A DNA stretch of 64,000 bases from Chaenocephalus aceratus (Eukaryota > Chordata > Actinopteri > Perciformes > Channichthyidae), in contig JAMFTG010000195.1 in NCBI GenBank assembly GCA_023974075.1, positions 124,001 to 188,000 on the forward strand, in the 5' to 3' direction. The notes beneath the pieces were generated by a model. It made no database searches. It was not told the DNA's origin and was given only the letters and a program-made list of their open reading frames with translations. Positions within the stretch are counted from its first letter, which is position 1, and each line of letters begins with the position of its first letter. The position numbers and the translations under genes were made by a program. Positions 12,301-23,352 of the stretch are shown here, piece after piece.

Positions 12301-14954
12301 AATACAAATGATCAAAAGTGGATTTAAAGTAAAACAACATGTGAACAACATGGCGAAGGAGGTGATCATTTCCCAGAGGAATACACCTTATTTGGTAAAT
12401 AAGTTCCTTGCTCAACTTCATTTTGTGCAGCAATAATGCTCTGGATGCCTATGCTGCACAGACGTAGGTTGAGAAGGGATCTTATCGGTCAACAAGTCAG
12501 TGTATACCTTTTGCAAATTGCATTACAGTCAAAGGGAAACTCCAAAACAGAGTTGTAGATTAAAAAAAGCATAATTCAGGATGGAGCCTGAAGAGCAATG
12601 CTTCAGGCTGGGAGGCTGCTGAAGAGAGCACCCAGGATGCATCAGCAGAACGTGGTTGGCAGGCAGCTGTGCAGTTGACCAGTCCAGCGTGTGCTGAGGC
12701 CGAGCACACGGGGCAGCACTCAGGGGTCCCTGTGGCGTCACACCTCGATCCTCCTCACACACCAGCTCCTCACAAAACACAGACCCCATTTCACATGCAC
12801 ACAAGACACGGGTCTGAGTTCCAGATCTGATTGTTGGAGTAGACTCTGCCATCCTCTGTACAGGAATCTTTGTGAAAACAACAGCGACTGCCATCAGTGA
12901 CATGTATGCAGTGGACTTTTTCCTTCCTCTTCAGCAAAACCCAAAGGTACAATCACACACTACCCATCACTAAACTTGTCTCTTGTGACTGCGTGAGGGC
13001 TTTGAAGGATTAGACGCACTACTCTAAACTTCAGATGTATTGCTAGCTTAGCTTGTTGTGAGTTCGGTGCCATTGTTATGCGATTGAAGCATTGTGGGTA
13101 TCACTTTTATGAGCATCTGTGAAGAAACCATGGTTGACACATTGGTTGAAATGTCCAGCCAAAGGTTCTAAATGAGTCCATGTTCGGACTGAAGTGACAG
13201 CAGATAACAAGCAAGTCTTTTAAATGAACAATGGGTTTAGCCTGATTTCAGAACTTACAAATGTGTGCAAAATACACTAAACTTGTATCATCTTTGTTAT
13301 TTAATCACCAAGACCTAAATCAAGGAATGTAAGAACAAATGCAACTTTTAATCATGAAGACATTGGTGGACTTTTGGCTGAGAAGTGATGGCAAGCTGAA
13401 AGACAAGCAATGAATCCCCCAATAAGAAGATGTCATTAGCCGCGTTCACACTGCGGTACTTTTCCCACAAAGGTTCATGCGAACTTAGATCATGATCGCG
13501 TTCACACCAAAAAGAGCCGGTACTAAAAGTAGTTCATGCGAACCTTTTTTCCCCCTCGAAAGGGACTTTCGAGCGGCTCTTTTGTGAGGAAAGAGCTATA
13601 TGTCTGATTGGCTGGGCGAATTGCAAACCACGCCCCGTAAAACTCCCAAAAAGTTGTGAAGCCGCCATTTTATTATCCTCGCATTAGCATTATTAGCATT
13701 AGCATTAGCCCAGCGCAGAAACGCAGAGAGACTAACTTATGGCAACACAAAATAAAACATGGGAGCGGTGGAGATGAGGAGGTGTCGGCGTTCTGGCGAT
13801 TAACGGCCCGTCCACACGACAGCGTCGACAGCTCCAATCTGCCCATTCACTTTGAATGGGGTGACGTCACGTTGCCTCGCTTTTTCGCCGAACTGAATTG
13901 TGGGTAGCAGAGCGGTCCGTCTCCGCCGGAGACGCCGGAGTAGCCAGCGCCAGCCAATCAAATCCCGTTTCTGAAAATCTGACAGCTCAAGCCGTAGCCA
14001 ATCAAACCGCGTCTAAGCTGGGAGGGATATCCCGCCGTTCATTTGTATATTTCAAAAAAAGTTGGAGGAGAAACTAACTATCGCCGTAGCGAATCACCCG
14101 GTTTTGTATGACCAGACCCTCTTCACCTACCGGGATACAAACCGGAGGAACCAGGCATGGAGGGAGGTGGCAGAGACAGTGGGGGAAACTGGTAGGTTTT
14201 CGCCTGTTTGGGGAGTTTATATATATATTGCTCCCATAAAATCCCCGGGGTTTTTTGCTTTGTATGTCGGGGGCGGGAGATTCATGTGATTGGTTGTTGG
14301 CCGCGTTGCTTGAATAAAATCCCCACGCTCCAGACACGCCCAGCTCCAAGCTTTTTTTGAAGCTGTAGTGTGGACGCTCCGTTACTCGGAAGTCCCAGCA
14401 GCTTCTACTGAAGCCAGTCCCCAACTCCGGGGACTTCCGGCCGGGGACTTTGGGCGGCAGTATACGCTGTGAAGTGGTTTGCGGCCTGCCAGTAAACCCA
14501 AAGCAGAAGAAGAAGAAGTGACCTCAACGGCTTCATTTGCCTAATCCACCCCCAGGGACTTTTTCCGGTGTGAACGCGATCTGTACTTAGTTCATGAGAA
14601 CTAAAGAGTTCGCATGAACTAAGTTCGCATGAACCTTTGTGGGGAAAGTACCGCAGTGTGAACGCTCCTATGGTGATTCATCCTCATTTCACAGTAAAAA
14701 GAAACAGAAGATCAACTCTTACTCAGATCATTTGAGAACATGTTATTTTCCATTTTTAAAACCCACATACAATTCCACGTGAATACACCCAGTACACATG
14801 GGATTTATGGAACATGCCGACCCACATCTATATCAAAATGGTTTTAAATATGTATGAGCACTTGTATTGTCCACGATAGAAGGATGTGGTGCTGCAGTGG
14901 AGCTCAAAGGACTCGCTCACTAGGACAGTGATTCAGCTCTTCACACACGGCCAA

Positions 14955-15031
<77 letters not shown>

Positions 15032-18000
15032 TAGCAGTTTCACACACACACAGATCCAACATGGCTGCTGTGGGCTTCGTTTCTGAAAGTGGGAGTACAC
15101 CTTCACATTTGCTTTGCAGGAATCTTCATGAGACCAGCAATAAGTATGGCAGATGATTCCTGTTCACATTGTGCACATCATTATGATGTTTAATCTTGTG
15201 TGCACATTTCCTAAACAAGAACAATCTATTTGAAACTCCCAAAGATAAACTCTTCTTGCTCTTTCATCACTATTATATACAGAGGTGGAAGAGACTCAGA
15301 TATTGTACTGTAGAGTACCAGAGTGTAGGAATACTGTGTTTCAGTAAAAGTCCTGCATTCAAAATGTTACTCAAGTAAAAGTAGACAACTATTATCATCA
15401 AAATATAGTGAAAGTACCTAAAGTAGTCGTTGTGCAGATTGGTCCGTTTCAGAATAATATATGTAATATGTTTTAGAATGATTGATCATTAAAGTGTTCT
15501 CAAAGCTGGTGAAGGTGGACATATTCTGGTTAGCTTGTGAATTGACTCCAGGTGTAACTAAAGTCTGATTCAGGTGCTGATCATAATGTTTTATATCATT
15601 AATCCATATCAGCAAAGTCACTTTGTTAATGTAGCGGAGTAAGAATACAATATTTAACTCTAAATATAGTGGAGTAAAAGTCAAATGTAGCATACAATGA
15701 AAATACTCAAGTACAAGTACCTCAAAATTCGACTTACGTACAGTACCTGAGTAAATGTGCTTCTCACCACTGATTATATATTTAAAGTCCCAGTAATAGC
15801 TGGGCTATTTGAGCTCTGTCTAAACGCCTGCTTCAGTGGAGCTCATCCAGACTCCTCCCGAGGTTTAAAGCAGAAACACTCAGGATTCCTGTGGCTTTGT
15901 AATTGCTCAAACCAGTAAATACAATGAGAGGAAAACTGGTTTTCTCAGCTTGACTTTTGGAGCTTGTGGTGAAGGAACAACCAGTGTCACCATGCCCTGA
16001 ACTGGACCACAAGACACAGGCTACATGTGGAGGCCTGCAGCATGGCACAGTCTGTTGATAACACCAACTGTCTAGAGCAGTGGTGGAATGTAACTACATT
16101 TACTCAAGTACAATTGTGAGCTACTTTAAACTCTTACTTTACTACATATTTTTACTTTTTACTACTCTACATTCATTTAACAAAATTAGCTACTTTGCAA
16201 GTATGGATTTAATATACGTAATATAAGGTGCTGTTTACACGAGAACGCAAACGGTTGTATCCGCTACTTTTCTTATTCGTATAGCCCGTTCGTTCACACG
16301 AGGCCGTACCGGAAACGCGGAAACGGACCCGCAACGGACCCCGCAAACGGACCCCGCAAACGATAACGGGTCCCAAGGTGGATAGATCTGCAAACGGACC
16401 GCTCTGGGGGGGCCAAACGGCTCAGTGTGTTCGTCCTATACGATAATTTCCTGATAACGATGAAGCCATAGCCCCACCTCTCCCCACCTCTGCTGCTCAC
16501 TGCTGTAGCATGGTCAGTAGCTACTGTCAGTAGCTACTGCTACTGCTACTGACCATGCTACAGATGTTAGTGCAAAATCTACAGCTCCTCTACCACAACC
16601 ATCAGCAACAAGTGGACATGGAGAACTACATGAACTACATGTTGTTAAATCTACCGCGGAGAATAAACAGAAGGGCAACCAGGCAACCATGGCAACCATG
16701 CTTGGGGGTCTTCTTTGCTGCTTTTGGTGTATTTTGTGGCAGAAGTACAGCGCCACTTACAGGCCCGGCATATGTACTATAGAGTCTCCAGCGCTCACGA
16801 GCGGTCTCGTGTGAACGGAATACTTTTTTGATATCGAATTCGGTTCGTTTGCGTTTTGTTTGCGTTTGCATGTAGATGGCGTCTAAATCACCGAATGAAT
16901 CACTATTAGCTTAAACTACCCAGCAGAAGAACAAGCCATTTAAATAATCCCCACCTTAACCGAGTGAACATTGACATTATTGCATTATTAATAACTATAA
17001 AACTAAAATGTTATATGTGTCAATCTGATATGGGCCATACTGGAAAATAAGTACTTTTACTTTTTGTACTTGAAGTTATTTCGATGCTAATACTTGTGTA
17101 CTTTTACTTGAGTACAATTTTGAATGCAGGACTTTTACTTATAACAGAGTATGTCTACAATGTAGTATTTGTACTGTTACTTTAAAGTAAAAGATGCAGA
17201 AAGTATCTTTATACGTCAGGTAAAGTTCAGAAGAAAAGAACATTGTTTTTATAAGTATGTGAACTACAATGCCACGAGGCGGGACATTTGAACTGCCAGG
17301 TGTTTCCACTTGGCTGCTAATGAGCTCGTCTGAGCTGTAATGGAGCTGAACCTCTCCAAACTAATACAGCCTGTTCCAAAGAACACACTTCAACAAAAAC
17401 TGATAAATAAATGTCACATATTTTCACTTTCTGTCCACACTTAAAAGATGAGGAGATTAAATAAAAGTTTATCTCCACCGCACGCGCCGCTGCTGATTGA
17501 ACGTGTAACTGCAGTCTGAACACTGACCAATCAGATCGAGTGATCGTTTCCACAGGATCCGGATGGGGACAAAAGAGTTGCAAATAATAAAGGGCAGTAT
17601 ATATTTGTAATAGCTTTTCTTTAAAAATTATATTTTTACCATTTTGCAATTGCGTAAAAGAAATATTGGTCTTCTTGGTAAAAAGGGATTCATTTTATTG
17701 AGGTTTGCAGATAAAAGACTATATATAGTCATAACTATTTCTTTAAGCAATTTAAATGTGATTATTTTAAGTGGTAACTGCCAATGCAGTTCTCTGTAAT
17801 TGTAGTTTGCAAACTTCTTTTTTATGCTCTCATTCCATCACTGCAGTTTAGAATTACGTCGGCGACATTGTGATGATACTTGAAATGAAAGCTACACTCT
17901 TTTAAAAGAAAATGATCTTTGTGATTGTCAAAACCCCCAAATGATGTGTTGCACCAACTGAAAGGAAAGTGAAGGTGTTGAGTAGAAATGTTCCCTGTAG

Positions 18001-21000
18001 GAGGGAACTTGGACTAAAGCAAGGTCTATACCAGGGGTCGGCAACCCGCGGCCCTTTAAGCCCTCTGCTCTGGCTCCCTTGAGTTTAGACAAAAATAAGA
18101 AGGAAATAAAATAAAAGTATTTGTAGGACTATTTATATTTTGTTGCACGGTTGAAAATGTTTCGTATCTTGTATTTTGAGGTGATACTGTGACACATAAA
18201 TAAAAAACAAAACGGTTTTAATTAGGTCAACTAAAATATGCGTCACATCCTGCTACGGTCCCGCGCGAGCGCCTGTTCTTGGAGGCGAATAACCTGACCC
18301 CCGGCTCGATGAGCGAACTATGGATAAATCAAAGAAAAGTACCGGAGGAACACAGGGTTTAATTCTGCGTGGACAGAGTTATCTGCTTTCACAGCAAACG
18401 ATGCTGGTTTACCGGTATGTTTGATATGTAGAGAGAAGTTGTCAACGGTGCTGCAGCCTTTACGTATCGAGGAACAACACGGGAGAGGAAGACAGCTGAC
18501 GATCTTCAGTCATCATTCAATGGGGTATGTAATTTATTTCAGAAAACACTTTTTGTTATATTCCATGGAATGCTCTTAACGTCCCGATAGCAATGAATAT
18601 ATTAAATGCTTTGACAATAAATACATACAAAAATTAATCTGTGGAAGCCGTAGCGATGTAAAAAGCACGACCAATCATCTGAGCCGGCCCGGCTAAAGTA
18701 GCTGGATGGCCTACCTGCCTGTCAGCCTTCCATCTGTGCACAAACTTATCTCGTGCCCTCATTGGTCATGTGCGCGTTCGTGTGTGTTGGAGGAGGGACT
18801 CTGTAAGAAAGTCTGAAGGAAGAGGCATATTTTTTCCGGTTGTGTATTTTCAAATTCTAGCGCACTCGAGCTGGTTTCTCCATTCTTACCTACCCTTAAC
18901 TCTTTTTAGGGTGCAGCTATATGTTTTATTTATTTCAAAGTGGGCCCATTTTAATAATATTTTTTCTTATTCAGACTTCTTAGAAGTGTGTTTAATTTAT
19001 TTTAAAGCAGGCCTGTGTATTATTTTTAATTCTCCTTATAAGAGTTCTTTGTTTCTTATTAGAGGTTAACAGTTTTATATCATGTAATAAATAGCCTAAT
19101 AAATGCAAAAAAACTGTAGTTTTTCTCTGATATAAAAACTATGAAATATGTTTTGCGGCTCCAGACAAAAAAATGTTTTGGAAAAAGGAGCAAAATGGCT
19201 CTTTTGGTCAAAAAGGTTGCAGACCCCTGGTCTATACCAATATTGCTAAAAATGATACATTACAAAAATAGGGTGCTCTTGACGGAAACATAGCAGTTGG
19301 GCACATGCTAGCAAAGTGTTCCCAAGGAAGCCAACCTTAATCTCGTCTTTGACGGTCTTGTATTGTTTCCCATTGTAAAATGAATCGCAACAATCTTAAA
19401 GAACAACAATTCATCCGTGCAAACCGACCAAGAAATCATTGCGTTACCACAAACCACAGTAACTGTACTTTCCACCCTTGTCCAGCAGGTTGCACTCATT
19501 ACTAAGCAACGCAATAACAATCTGATCACATGCATTGATTGATTCATGACACAGGCATAGAAAGAGACATCAACTACACTGTAGTCCAATTAACTACAGT
19601 ATATAACGTTCAAACATAATTATGCCCATCTAACCTCAAAGGGAAATTCCACTGATTATAGCAGTCAGTTTATAGGCATGCATAGTTCTACTTTCTACCC
19701 AAGCAACAAGTCAATTGCAAATCAATCACGTGCAACTGTCTCAAAAAGGATGTTTTCATTTCTCACGTACACCCTAATAATAAATAGTTTTGATATGAAG
19801 TAAATTAGTCAAACCTTTTTAAATATGAACTTTGACATCAGGGGAAGGAATACAGTTTATGAATTTGTGTGGAAACTAAAAATAGATAACAGACACTTTT
19901 GGGCAAATTGCCGCTGATTGCCACTTTGACTAGACTGTGGTGGGATGTGACCGCTCCTGGCTGTAAATGTGTCGTATGCAAGTATGTAATCATCTTTGCA
20001 CCAACAGCAATGTTTTCAACTGTAAACACAAAACAAGATGAGACCTATAGATGTGTGCAGGCAAGGTAAGGTAGGTCGTGAAATGTGACTTTAATTGTTT
20101 GCGTAGGAATACAATTATATAGAAAAAAAGGAAAATGTCAAACAAGTTCTAAAACATAAATGAAATGGCACCAGTTTCAGCTGATCAACACACTTCCAAA
20201 GTGTTTAAGGAATTTTCTACAAAAAAAATCTATATCAATCAATAACTCAAACTTAAAATACACTTTTCTTGTCACTATCATTTTTCCAACACATCCAGAA
20301 AAACGCACAGAAAGGGGTTTATAATTAAATGTATTTTTGGACAGTTTGTGTACATTGCTGGTTATGGGCCAAAATCCTGATCCCTCTTCTGTGCAGCTGT
20401 TTCTTTTTTAAAGTCAAAAGTTAAAAGAAGAGGGGAAAAAGGGAATATGGCCACCTGCTACGAGCTCAGTGAGCATATTTTAATCCTGCCAGTTTAGGGA
20501 CGTCCTAAGTACTAATTATGTGGTGGAGCCTCTCCCCGCGAGAGACGCAGCTTTTCAAAAGCTGGAGTTATTTCAGGGAAACCACAGCGGCTGTATTATA
20601 CGTTGGGTTTGGGTAGAACTTGTGGCTTTCACTATTTGGGAGAGCAGAGCGGTGCCACACCCGGAGGACCCTCCTGCAGAGCAGCATGCACCAGACAGCA
20701 GCTACAAAGTTGATGAGTTGGGGGTTTGAGTCTACAGAGGGCTTCAACGAAAAAGTCCTTGTGCAAAAGAAAGGCGTTCATTTAATTGAGCTTTGCAATA
20801 AAATATAACATTTCTGCTGATGCTTTAGAAAGAGTTTGTAAAAGTGAGCGAAATCTATGTTTTTAAGCCATATCAAAGTGATTATAGTGGCTATACAGCA
20901 GGAGAGCAATTATGATGACTAAGTGTTGGTTTCTTCCCTAAGAGGAAACTCTCTGACATAGTGGTTTGCCTCAACCTCCTCAACTCAGGTTTATTATTAA

Positions 21001-21364
21001 ACCGTATTCAGTCCACATAAACGGCACCTGAAGCCAGTGGCTCCAAAGCTGGGGTTGGGACTCCTCAAGGGTTCACGGAATGAAGTAAAAGGGTCACAAG
21101 ATTAATATCAGTATTTTTTGGGTCTTAATTGTTTGTGTCTTTAAGAGTTTTCAACCAAGGGAAGACAGTGACGCTCCTGTCTAAACCAACCATGTTTAAA
21201 TCAAGAATAAAAACTGTCACACACGTTGTTGCTTCAATATAAAACATCTCTAAATGTTTTAGCCAGAAAATGGACGAGAACCACTGCCTTAGGTGTACAC
21301 TGCAGTTAGATAGCCAATTCAATCTAACAACTGAAGTCTTCAAATGTACATCGAAACCAGTGAA

Positions 21365-21415
<51 letters not shown>

Positions 21416-23352
21416 CACACCCACTGGGCCAAGAACAGCACTCTAAAATGTTAAATACTCAGTAGACGTTTTAACATGCCAGTATCATCAATCTCAGACT
21501 GTTTAACTATTTTCTCAAAACAACAACAACAACAACAACAACAGCTGCTAAACCTGTCTGTAACACAACCAGAGCATCTGAATACAGCTACACTTGGTTT
21601 CTAAATTCCTTAAATGTGTATCGTGCTGACGAGGAATCAGTATTAATGTCACTCCCACTCCCATGGTGTTGCAAGGTGGGTATACAGGACCCCCACACAA
21701 AGAGGGGAAAAGCTTTTTTCCTCTTCCTCTGAAATGTTGGAAAACATTCTCTTTCTAGAAGTATTCAAATAAAACATTGCTTAATTAACTATTATGTTAA
21801 ACCGGTTATACAGTATACATGTTACATGTAATGATTTCAGCGGCAACAAAAATCATATTTTAAACATATATAATATGGCTATCATATTATGTTATTATAT
21901 GTTATTATAATTATATTATCATACATAATATTATACTTTTTTCAAACTTCATGGTATGTTAAATGGTTATATTGTAATTGTTCTATATATATATTTATTG
22001 CAGTACTCCCTGCTTCAAACACTAGGATAGTTTCCAGATGCTAATTGACTTCAGAGAGCTGAATAGGTAGATCATTCATGTGTGTCCTGTCAATATAAAG
22101 CCAGCAGCCTATAAAGAAAGGAAACGGCTTGCAAGTACAAAAGGGGCCTAGATAACAGCCTGTAACTGTAATTAAACACAACAACTAAACGTTTGCAGTG
22201 GATCACCCTAAATCAGGTTTTGTCCACCTGTCAGCCCTTAGATGGAACTGCTCTGAAAGACCCCAAAAGAGCTTATCTTTGAAGCATAAACTGCAGATGT
22301 ACAATTACTTTCAACTTTCTCAGCTTCAGCGGAGGTGAACTTGGATGGAAGTGAGCGAGGCATATTTCAGATCCAGCATCCTCTCACTCTGGGTGTGTCC
22401 TGTCTGCCTCTGGCTCGGAGTCTGACCAAAATGAGTGGCCTGCTTTTGTCCATCCCATCTGCAAGGCCACATCATTATAGCTGTGGTGCAGAGAACCCCA
22501 CCATTCAGCCTCCTCCTCCTCCTCCTCCTCCTCCTCCTCCTCCTCCTCCTCCTCCTCCTCGCACTGAAATAGCCTAGTGCTGCAGCCTGTAGGGGGGAGA
22601 TATTTCGGACCTAGGATCAACATCCACTGGGACATTTTATTCTAGATTTATAATTGTTTAAAGGAGTTTATTTGCCTAGCAGTGTAAAGCCGATTCAGCC
22701 TCACTTTGATGCCACTTCGCCAAAGAGATCTCTTTCACTTTCTCCATTTCTAATGAACTCCTGAAAGGTTAACAATATCTTTTCATCTTAATCATCAATA
22801 AGTGGTTTAACAGGAACAAGGTGTCTGATTAGGGTATTAAAAGACATTCTGGTTGGGTTTTGGGTGTTCCGTTTCTGAACCACCGGGCCAGTGTGGTCCG
22901 GTTTCTGGGAGGCAGAGCAGCCCTATGTTTAAGACTTCAACTTCCCATCCCACTTCCTTAACTCTGAAAAATAAACCAAGAGCATCATGGGAAAGACAAA
23001 CAGTACTGTCACTTGCATTAGAAAAACAGAGGTAAATGTTTTCACAGGGCTCGGTCAGACGATCATGAATCACTGAAGACAGCAAAGCAGGAGGAAATAT
23101 ATATTCGTTGACAAGTTACACTTCTTATATTTGCATGGAAACAATGTTTACTGTCAGCACAAATGCAATTTCATGACCTTTTTGTTTGATTCATCCTGTC
23201 AGTAACTTACACATGTCATTGAGGAAAACTAATTTAGGAGGAGGTGGCTGTCACTCACCGTTCTTGGTATCTTCTTGGCAGGTGACGGTGATCACCTGAG
23301 CCAAGGTGAAGACCAGGCAGAGAGTAATCCCAGAGCGAACATAGGGGCCCAT
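627..23352 (-). CDS. col5a2: Collagen alpha-2(V), fibrillar procollagen (3' end outside window)
   Basis: Fibrillar procollagen chain that co-assembles with alpha-1(V) and regulates the diameter of collagen I fibrils in the extracellular matrix. Domain order is signal peptide, two VWC (chordin-like) modules, short N-propeptide helix, N-telopeptide and main Gly-X-Y helix. Identification as COL5A2 rather than COL1A2, COL2A1 or COL3A1 rests on motifs colinear with what I know of vertebrate alpha-2(V): GQKGEPG plus a hydrophobic joint, DGEPGVPG followed by [57 protein letters not shown] and [11 protein letters not shown]. All 45 collagen-type exons follow that order with none missing and all split between codons. 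The C-terminal helix and C-propeptide lie left of base 1. One helical exon (1289-1395) is a base short and shifts frame, so the locus is either mis-sequenced there or damaged. Which teleost paralogue it is cannot be told. Confidence 0.9.
1289..1395 (-). other. col5a2: Frameshifted col5a2 helical exon (107 nt instead of 108)
   Basis: The acceptor (AG at 1397-1396) and donor (GT at 1288-1287) are intact and bracket 107 nt. Read from the acceptor, six Gly-X-Y triplets are followed by GAA CCG AGG, loss of the glycine register, and a TGA at 1320-1318. The Gly register resumes in the other frame immediately afterwards, up to the donor, so exactly one base is missing near 1338-1343, within a CCAG-AACC context where family exons have CCAGG. 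A (CA)n tract lies next to the acceptor. Either an assembly or sequencing error, or a real null allele. Confidence 0.9.
1401..1446. repeat. (CA)n microsatellite next to a col5a2 acceptor
   Basis: About 23 CA units (TG on the coding strand) only a few bases from the acceptor of the frameshifted exon 1289-1395, within a 127-bp intron. Confidence 0.97.
9490..9564 (-). CDS. col5a2: col5a2 N-telopeptide exon
   Basis: A 75-nt exon encoding 25 non-helical residues with the motif [11 protein letters not shown], matching the QMAG..EK telopeptide of fibrillar collagens. The lysine is the expected lysyl-oxidase cross-link site. It separates the N-propeptide mini-helix from the main helix; the procollagen N-proteinase region should be at or just before this exon. 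AG acceptor (9566-9565) and GT donor (9489-9488) are both clear. Confidence 0.88.
9752..10809 (-). CDS. col5a2: col5a2 N-propeptide mini-helix exons
   Basis: Five small exons: 10793-10809 (17 nt, linker ELMGYK completing the VWC exon codon), 10664-10696 (33 nt, [11 protein letters not shown]), 10496-10528 (33 nt, [11 protein letters not shown]), 10045-10098 (54 nt) and 9752-9844 (93 nt, ending SHPG). The paired 33-nt exons and the SHPG end match the alpha-2(V) N-propeptide as I know it and are the best evidence for COL5A2 over other clade-A collagens. Frame is maintained throughout, with GT-AG borders. Confidence 0.88.
10342..10358 (-). promoter_or_regulatory. CTCF-like motif in a col5a2 intron
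   Basis: The minus strand reads ACACTAGAGGGCGCCAG, close to the CTCF core. Between the 54-nt and 33-nt N-propeptide exons. By-eye match only; similar cores lie at 541-554 (minus), 33852 and 43257. Confidence 0.35.
11218..11442 (-). CDS. col5a2: col5a2 VWC module B exon
   Basis: A 225-nt phase 1-1 exon encoding a von Willebrand factor type C (chordin-like) module. Ten cysteines are in the usual order, including [10 protein letters not shown] in the middle and the ECCPLC end. Its IWKPAPC segment is closest to the single VWC of mammalian COL5A2, so this is probably the ancestral copy. VWC modules in fibrillar procollagens bind BMP/TGF-beta ligands; that role here is inferred. Donor GT at 11217-11216, acceptor AG at 11444-11443. 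Confidence 0.88.
11518..11736 (-). CDS. col5a2: col5a2 VWC module A exon (tandem duplicate)
   Basis: A 219-nt phase 1-1 exon encoding a second complete ten-cysteine VWC module (starting CTENGKVY, with [10 protein letters not shown] in the middle and ECCPVC at the end). It joins in frame to the signal exon (N-D-T-C) and to module B (S-T-V-A). Because the exon class is 1-1, duplication keeps frame. Mammalian COL5A2 has a single VWC module, so this copy marks a tandem exon duplication in this lineage. Confidence 0.85.
12688..12867 (-). pseudogene. Decayed third VWC exon of col5a2
   Basis: Starts like the intact VWC exons: AG acceptor, ..[11 protein letters not shown].., then an SDPC motif. After CCG TGT two bases are missing and the frame hits TGA. 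The alternative frame then shows [16 protein letters not shown], and a second shift (two extra bases) is needed to reach the ECCPVC end. The central cysteine segment is eroded and no clear GT donor follows the last Cys. It is therefore a relic of a third tandem VWC exon, not a usable exon. Confidence 0.82.
13439..14669. mobile_element. TIR element (MITE-like) with a nested second TIR element
   Basis: The left end CGTTCACACTGCGGTACTTT and the right end, reverse-complemented, agree over more than 40 bp, continuing through the CACAAAGGTTCATGCGAACT segment. Inside, 13801-14384 is bounded by its own inverted repeats (TAACGGCCCGTCCACAC against the complement of GTGTGGACGCTCCGTTA). No transposase frame is visible, so both are non-autonomous. 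Target-site duplication is unclear (TTA left, TAT right), so the superfamily (possibly PIF/Harbinger-like) is a guess. Confidence 0.75.
14956..15030. repeat. (CA)n microsatellite
   Basis: About 37 uninterrupted CA units in col5a2 intron 1, followed by a shorter CA run near 15043-15050. Confidence 0.97.
15280..15772. mobile_element. Non-autonomous hAT-like element with 8-bp TSD
   Basis: Begins CAGAGGTGGAAGAG and ends CTTCTCACCACTG. It is flanked on both sides by the direct repeat ATTATATA (15272-15279 and 15773-15780). The interior shows the GTACTTTTACTCAAGTA-type motifs of a repeat family common in teleost genomes. No coding capacity. Related copies lie at 16078 and 32645. Confidence 0.85.
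16078..17200. mobile_element. Second copy of the AAGTACTTTTACT repeat family, split by an insertion
   Basis: Starts CAGTGGTGGAATGTAACTAC and resumes near 17050 with GTACTTTTACTTTTTGTACT. Between 16225 and 16870 it is interrupted by another element. The right terminus is degraded, so the end coordinate is approximate. Confidence 0.7.
16225..16870. mobile_element. TIR element, copy 1 (also present at 48932-51060)
   Basis: Contains CGTTCACACGAGGCCGTA near the left and the inverted GGTCTCGTGTGAACGG near the right, with shared inner segments (CCAAACGGCTCAGTGTG, CGATAATTTCCTGATAACG, CTGCTGCTCACTGCTGTAGC). The same segments occur in the eed intron, which defines the family and gives an uninterrupted reference for that nested copy. 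No transposase seen. Confidence 0.72.
18032..19229. mobile_element. hAT element, 1.2 kb, 8-bp TSD
   Basis: Terminal CAGGGGTCGGCAACC at the left and GGTTGCAGACCCCTG at the right are inverted copies. It is flanked by the direct repeat GTCTATAC (18024-18031 and 19230-19237). Around 18300-18530 are short frames that read like the N-terminal part of a transposase-derived protein ([12 protein letters not shown]), but no long frame survives. A fragment with the same left terminus is at 46097 in eed. Confidence 0.88.
21366..21412. repeat. (CA)n microsatellite
   Basis: About 23 CA units in col5a2 intron 1. The flanking open frame on the minus strand is only the repeat read as Val-Cys. Confidence 0.97.
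21520..21543. repeat. (CAA)n microsatellite
   Basis: Eight trinucleotide units in col5a2 intron 1. Confidence 0.95.
22509..22560. repeat. (CCT)n microsatellite
   Basis: About 17 CCT units in col5a2 intron 1, about 700 bp from the first exon. They create polyproline and polyglutamate open frames that are not genes. Confidence 0.97.
23259..23352 (-). CDS. col5a2: col5a2 first coding exon (signal peptide)
   Basis: ATG at 23352-23350 opens a 31-codon frame: MGPYVRSG, then a hydrophobic core ([17 protein letters not shown]) and QEDTKN. This is a typical secretory signal peptide with probable cleavage near the T-C/Q-E junction. It ends in phase 1 at a strong GT donor (GTGAGT) and joins in frame to VWC module A (N-D-T-C). 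Same architecture as exon 1 of other fibrillar procollagens. An upstream leader of unknown length extends toward 23,540. Confidence 0.85.

Larger units (their letters stand above)
12868..23258 (-). other. col5a2 intron 1 (part), transposon-rich
   Basis: Long first intron between the signal-peptide exon and the VWC exons. It contains a nested TIR element (13439-14669), a (CA)n tract, a hAT-like element with an 8-bp TSD (15280-15772), a second split copy of it (16078-17200) carrying another element inside (16225-16870), a hAT element (18032-19229), and CA, CAA and CCT microsatellites (21366-22560). I see no gene in 12868-13438, 14670-14955, 17220-18023, 19238-21365 or 21544-22506. The open frames there are short or made of simple repeat. 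Confidence 0.7.

Noticed and set aside
12529..12903. 124-residue minus-strand frame as a separate small secreted gene
   Set aside because: It runs through the decayed VWC exon in a shifted frame and lacks its own start or splice context.
14886..15086. His-Thr repeat open frame
   Set aside because: Translation of a (CA)n microsatellite.
22335..22635. Polyproline and polyglutamate open frames
   Set aside because: Produced by the (CCT)n microsatellite on both strands.
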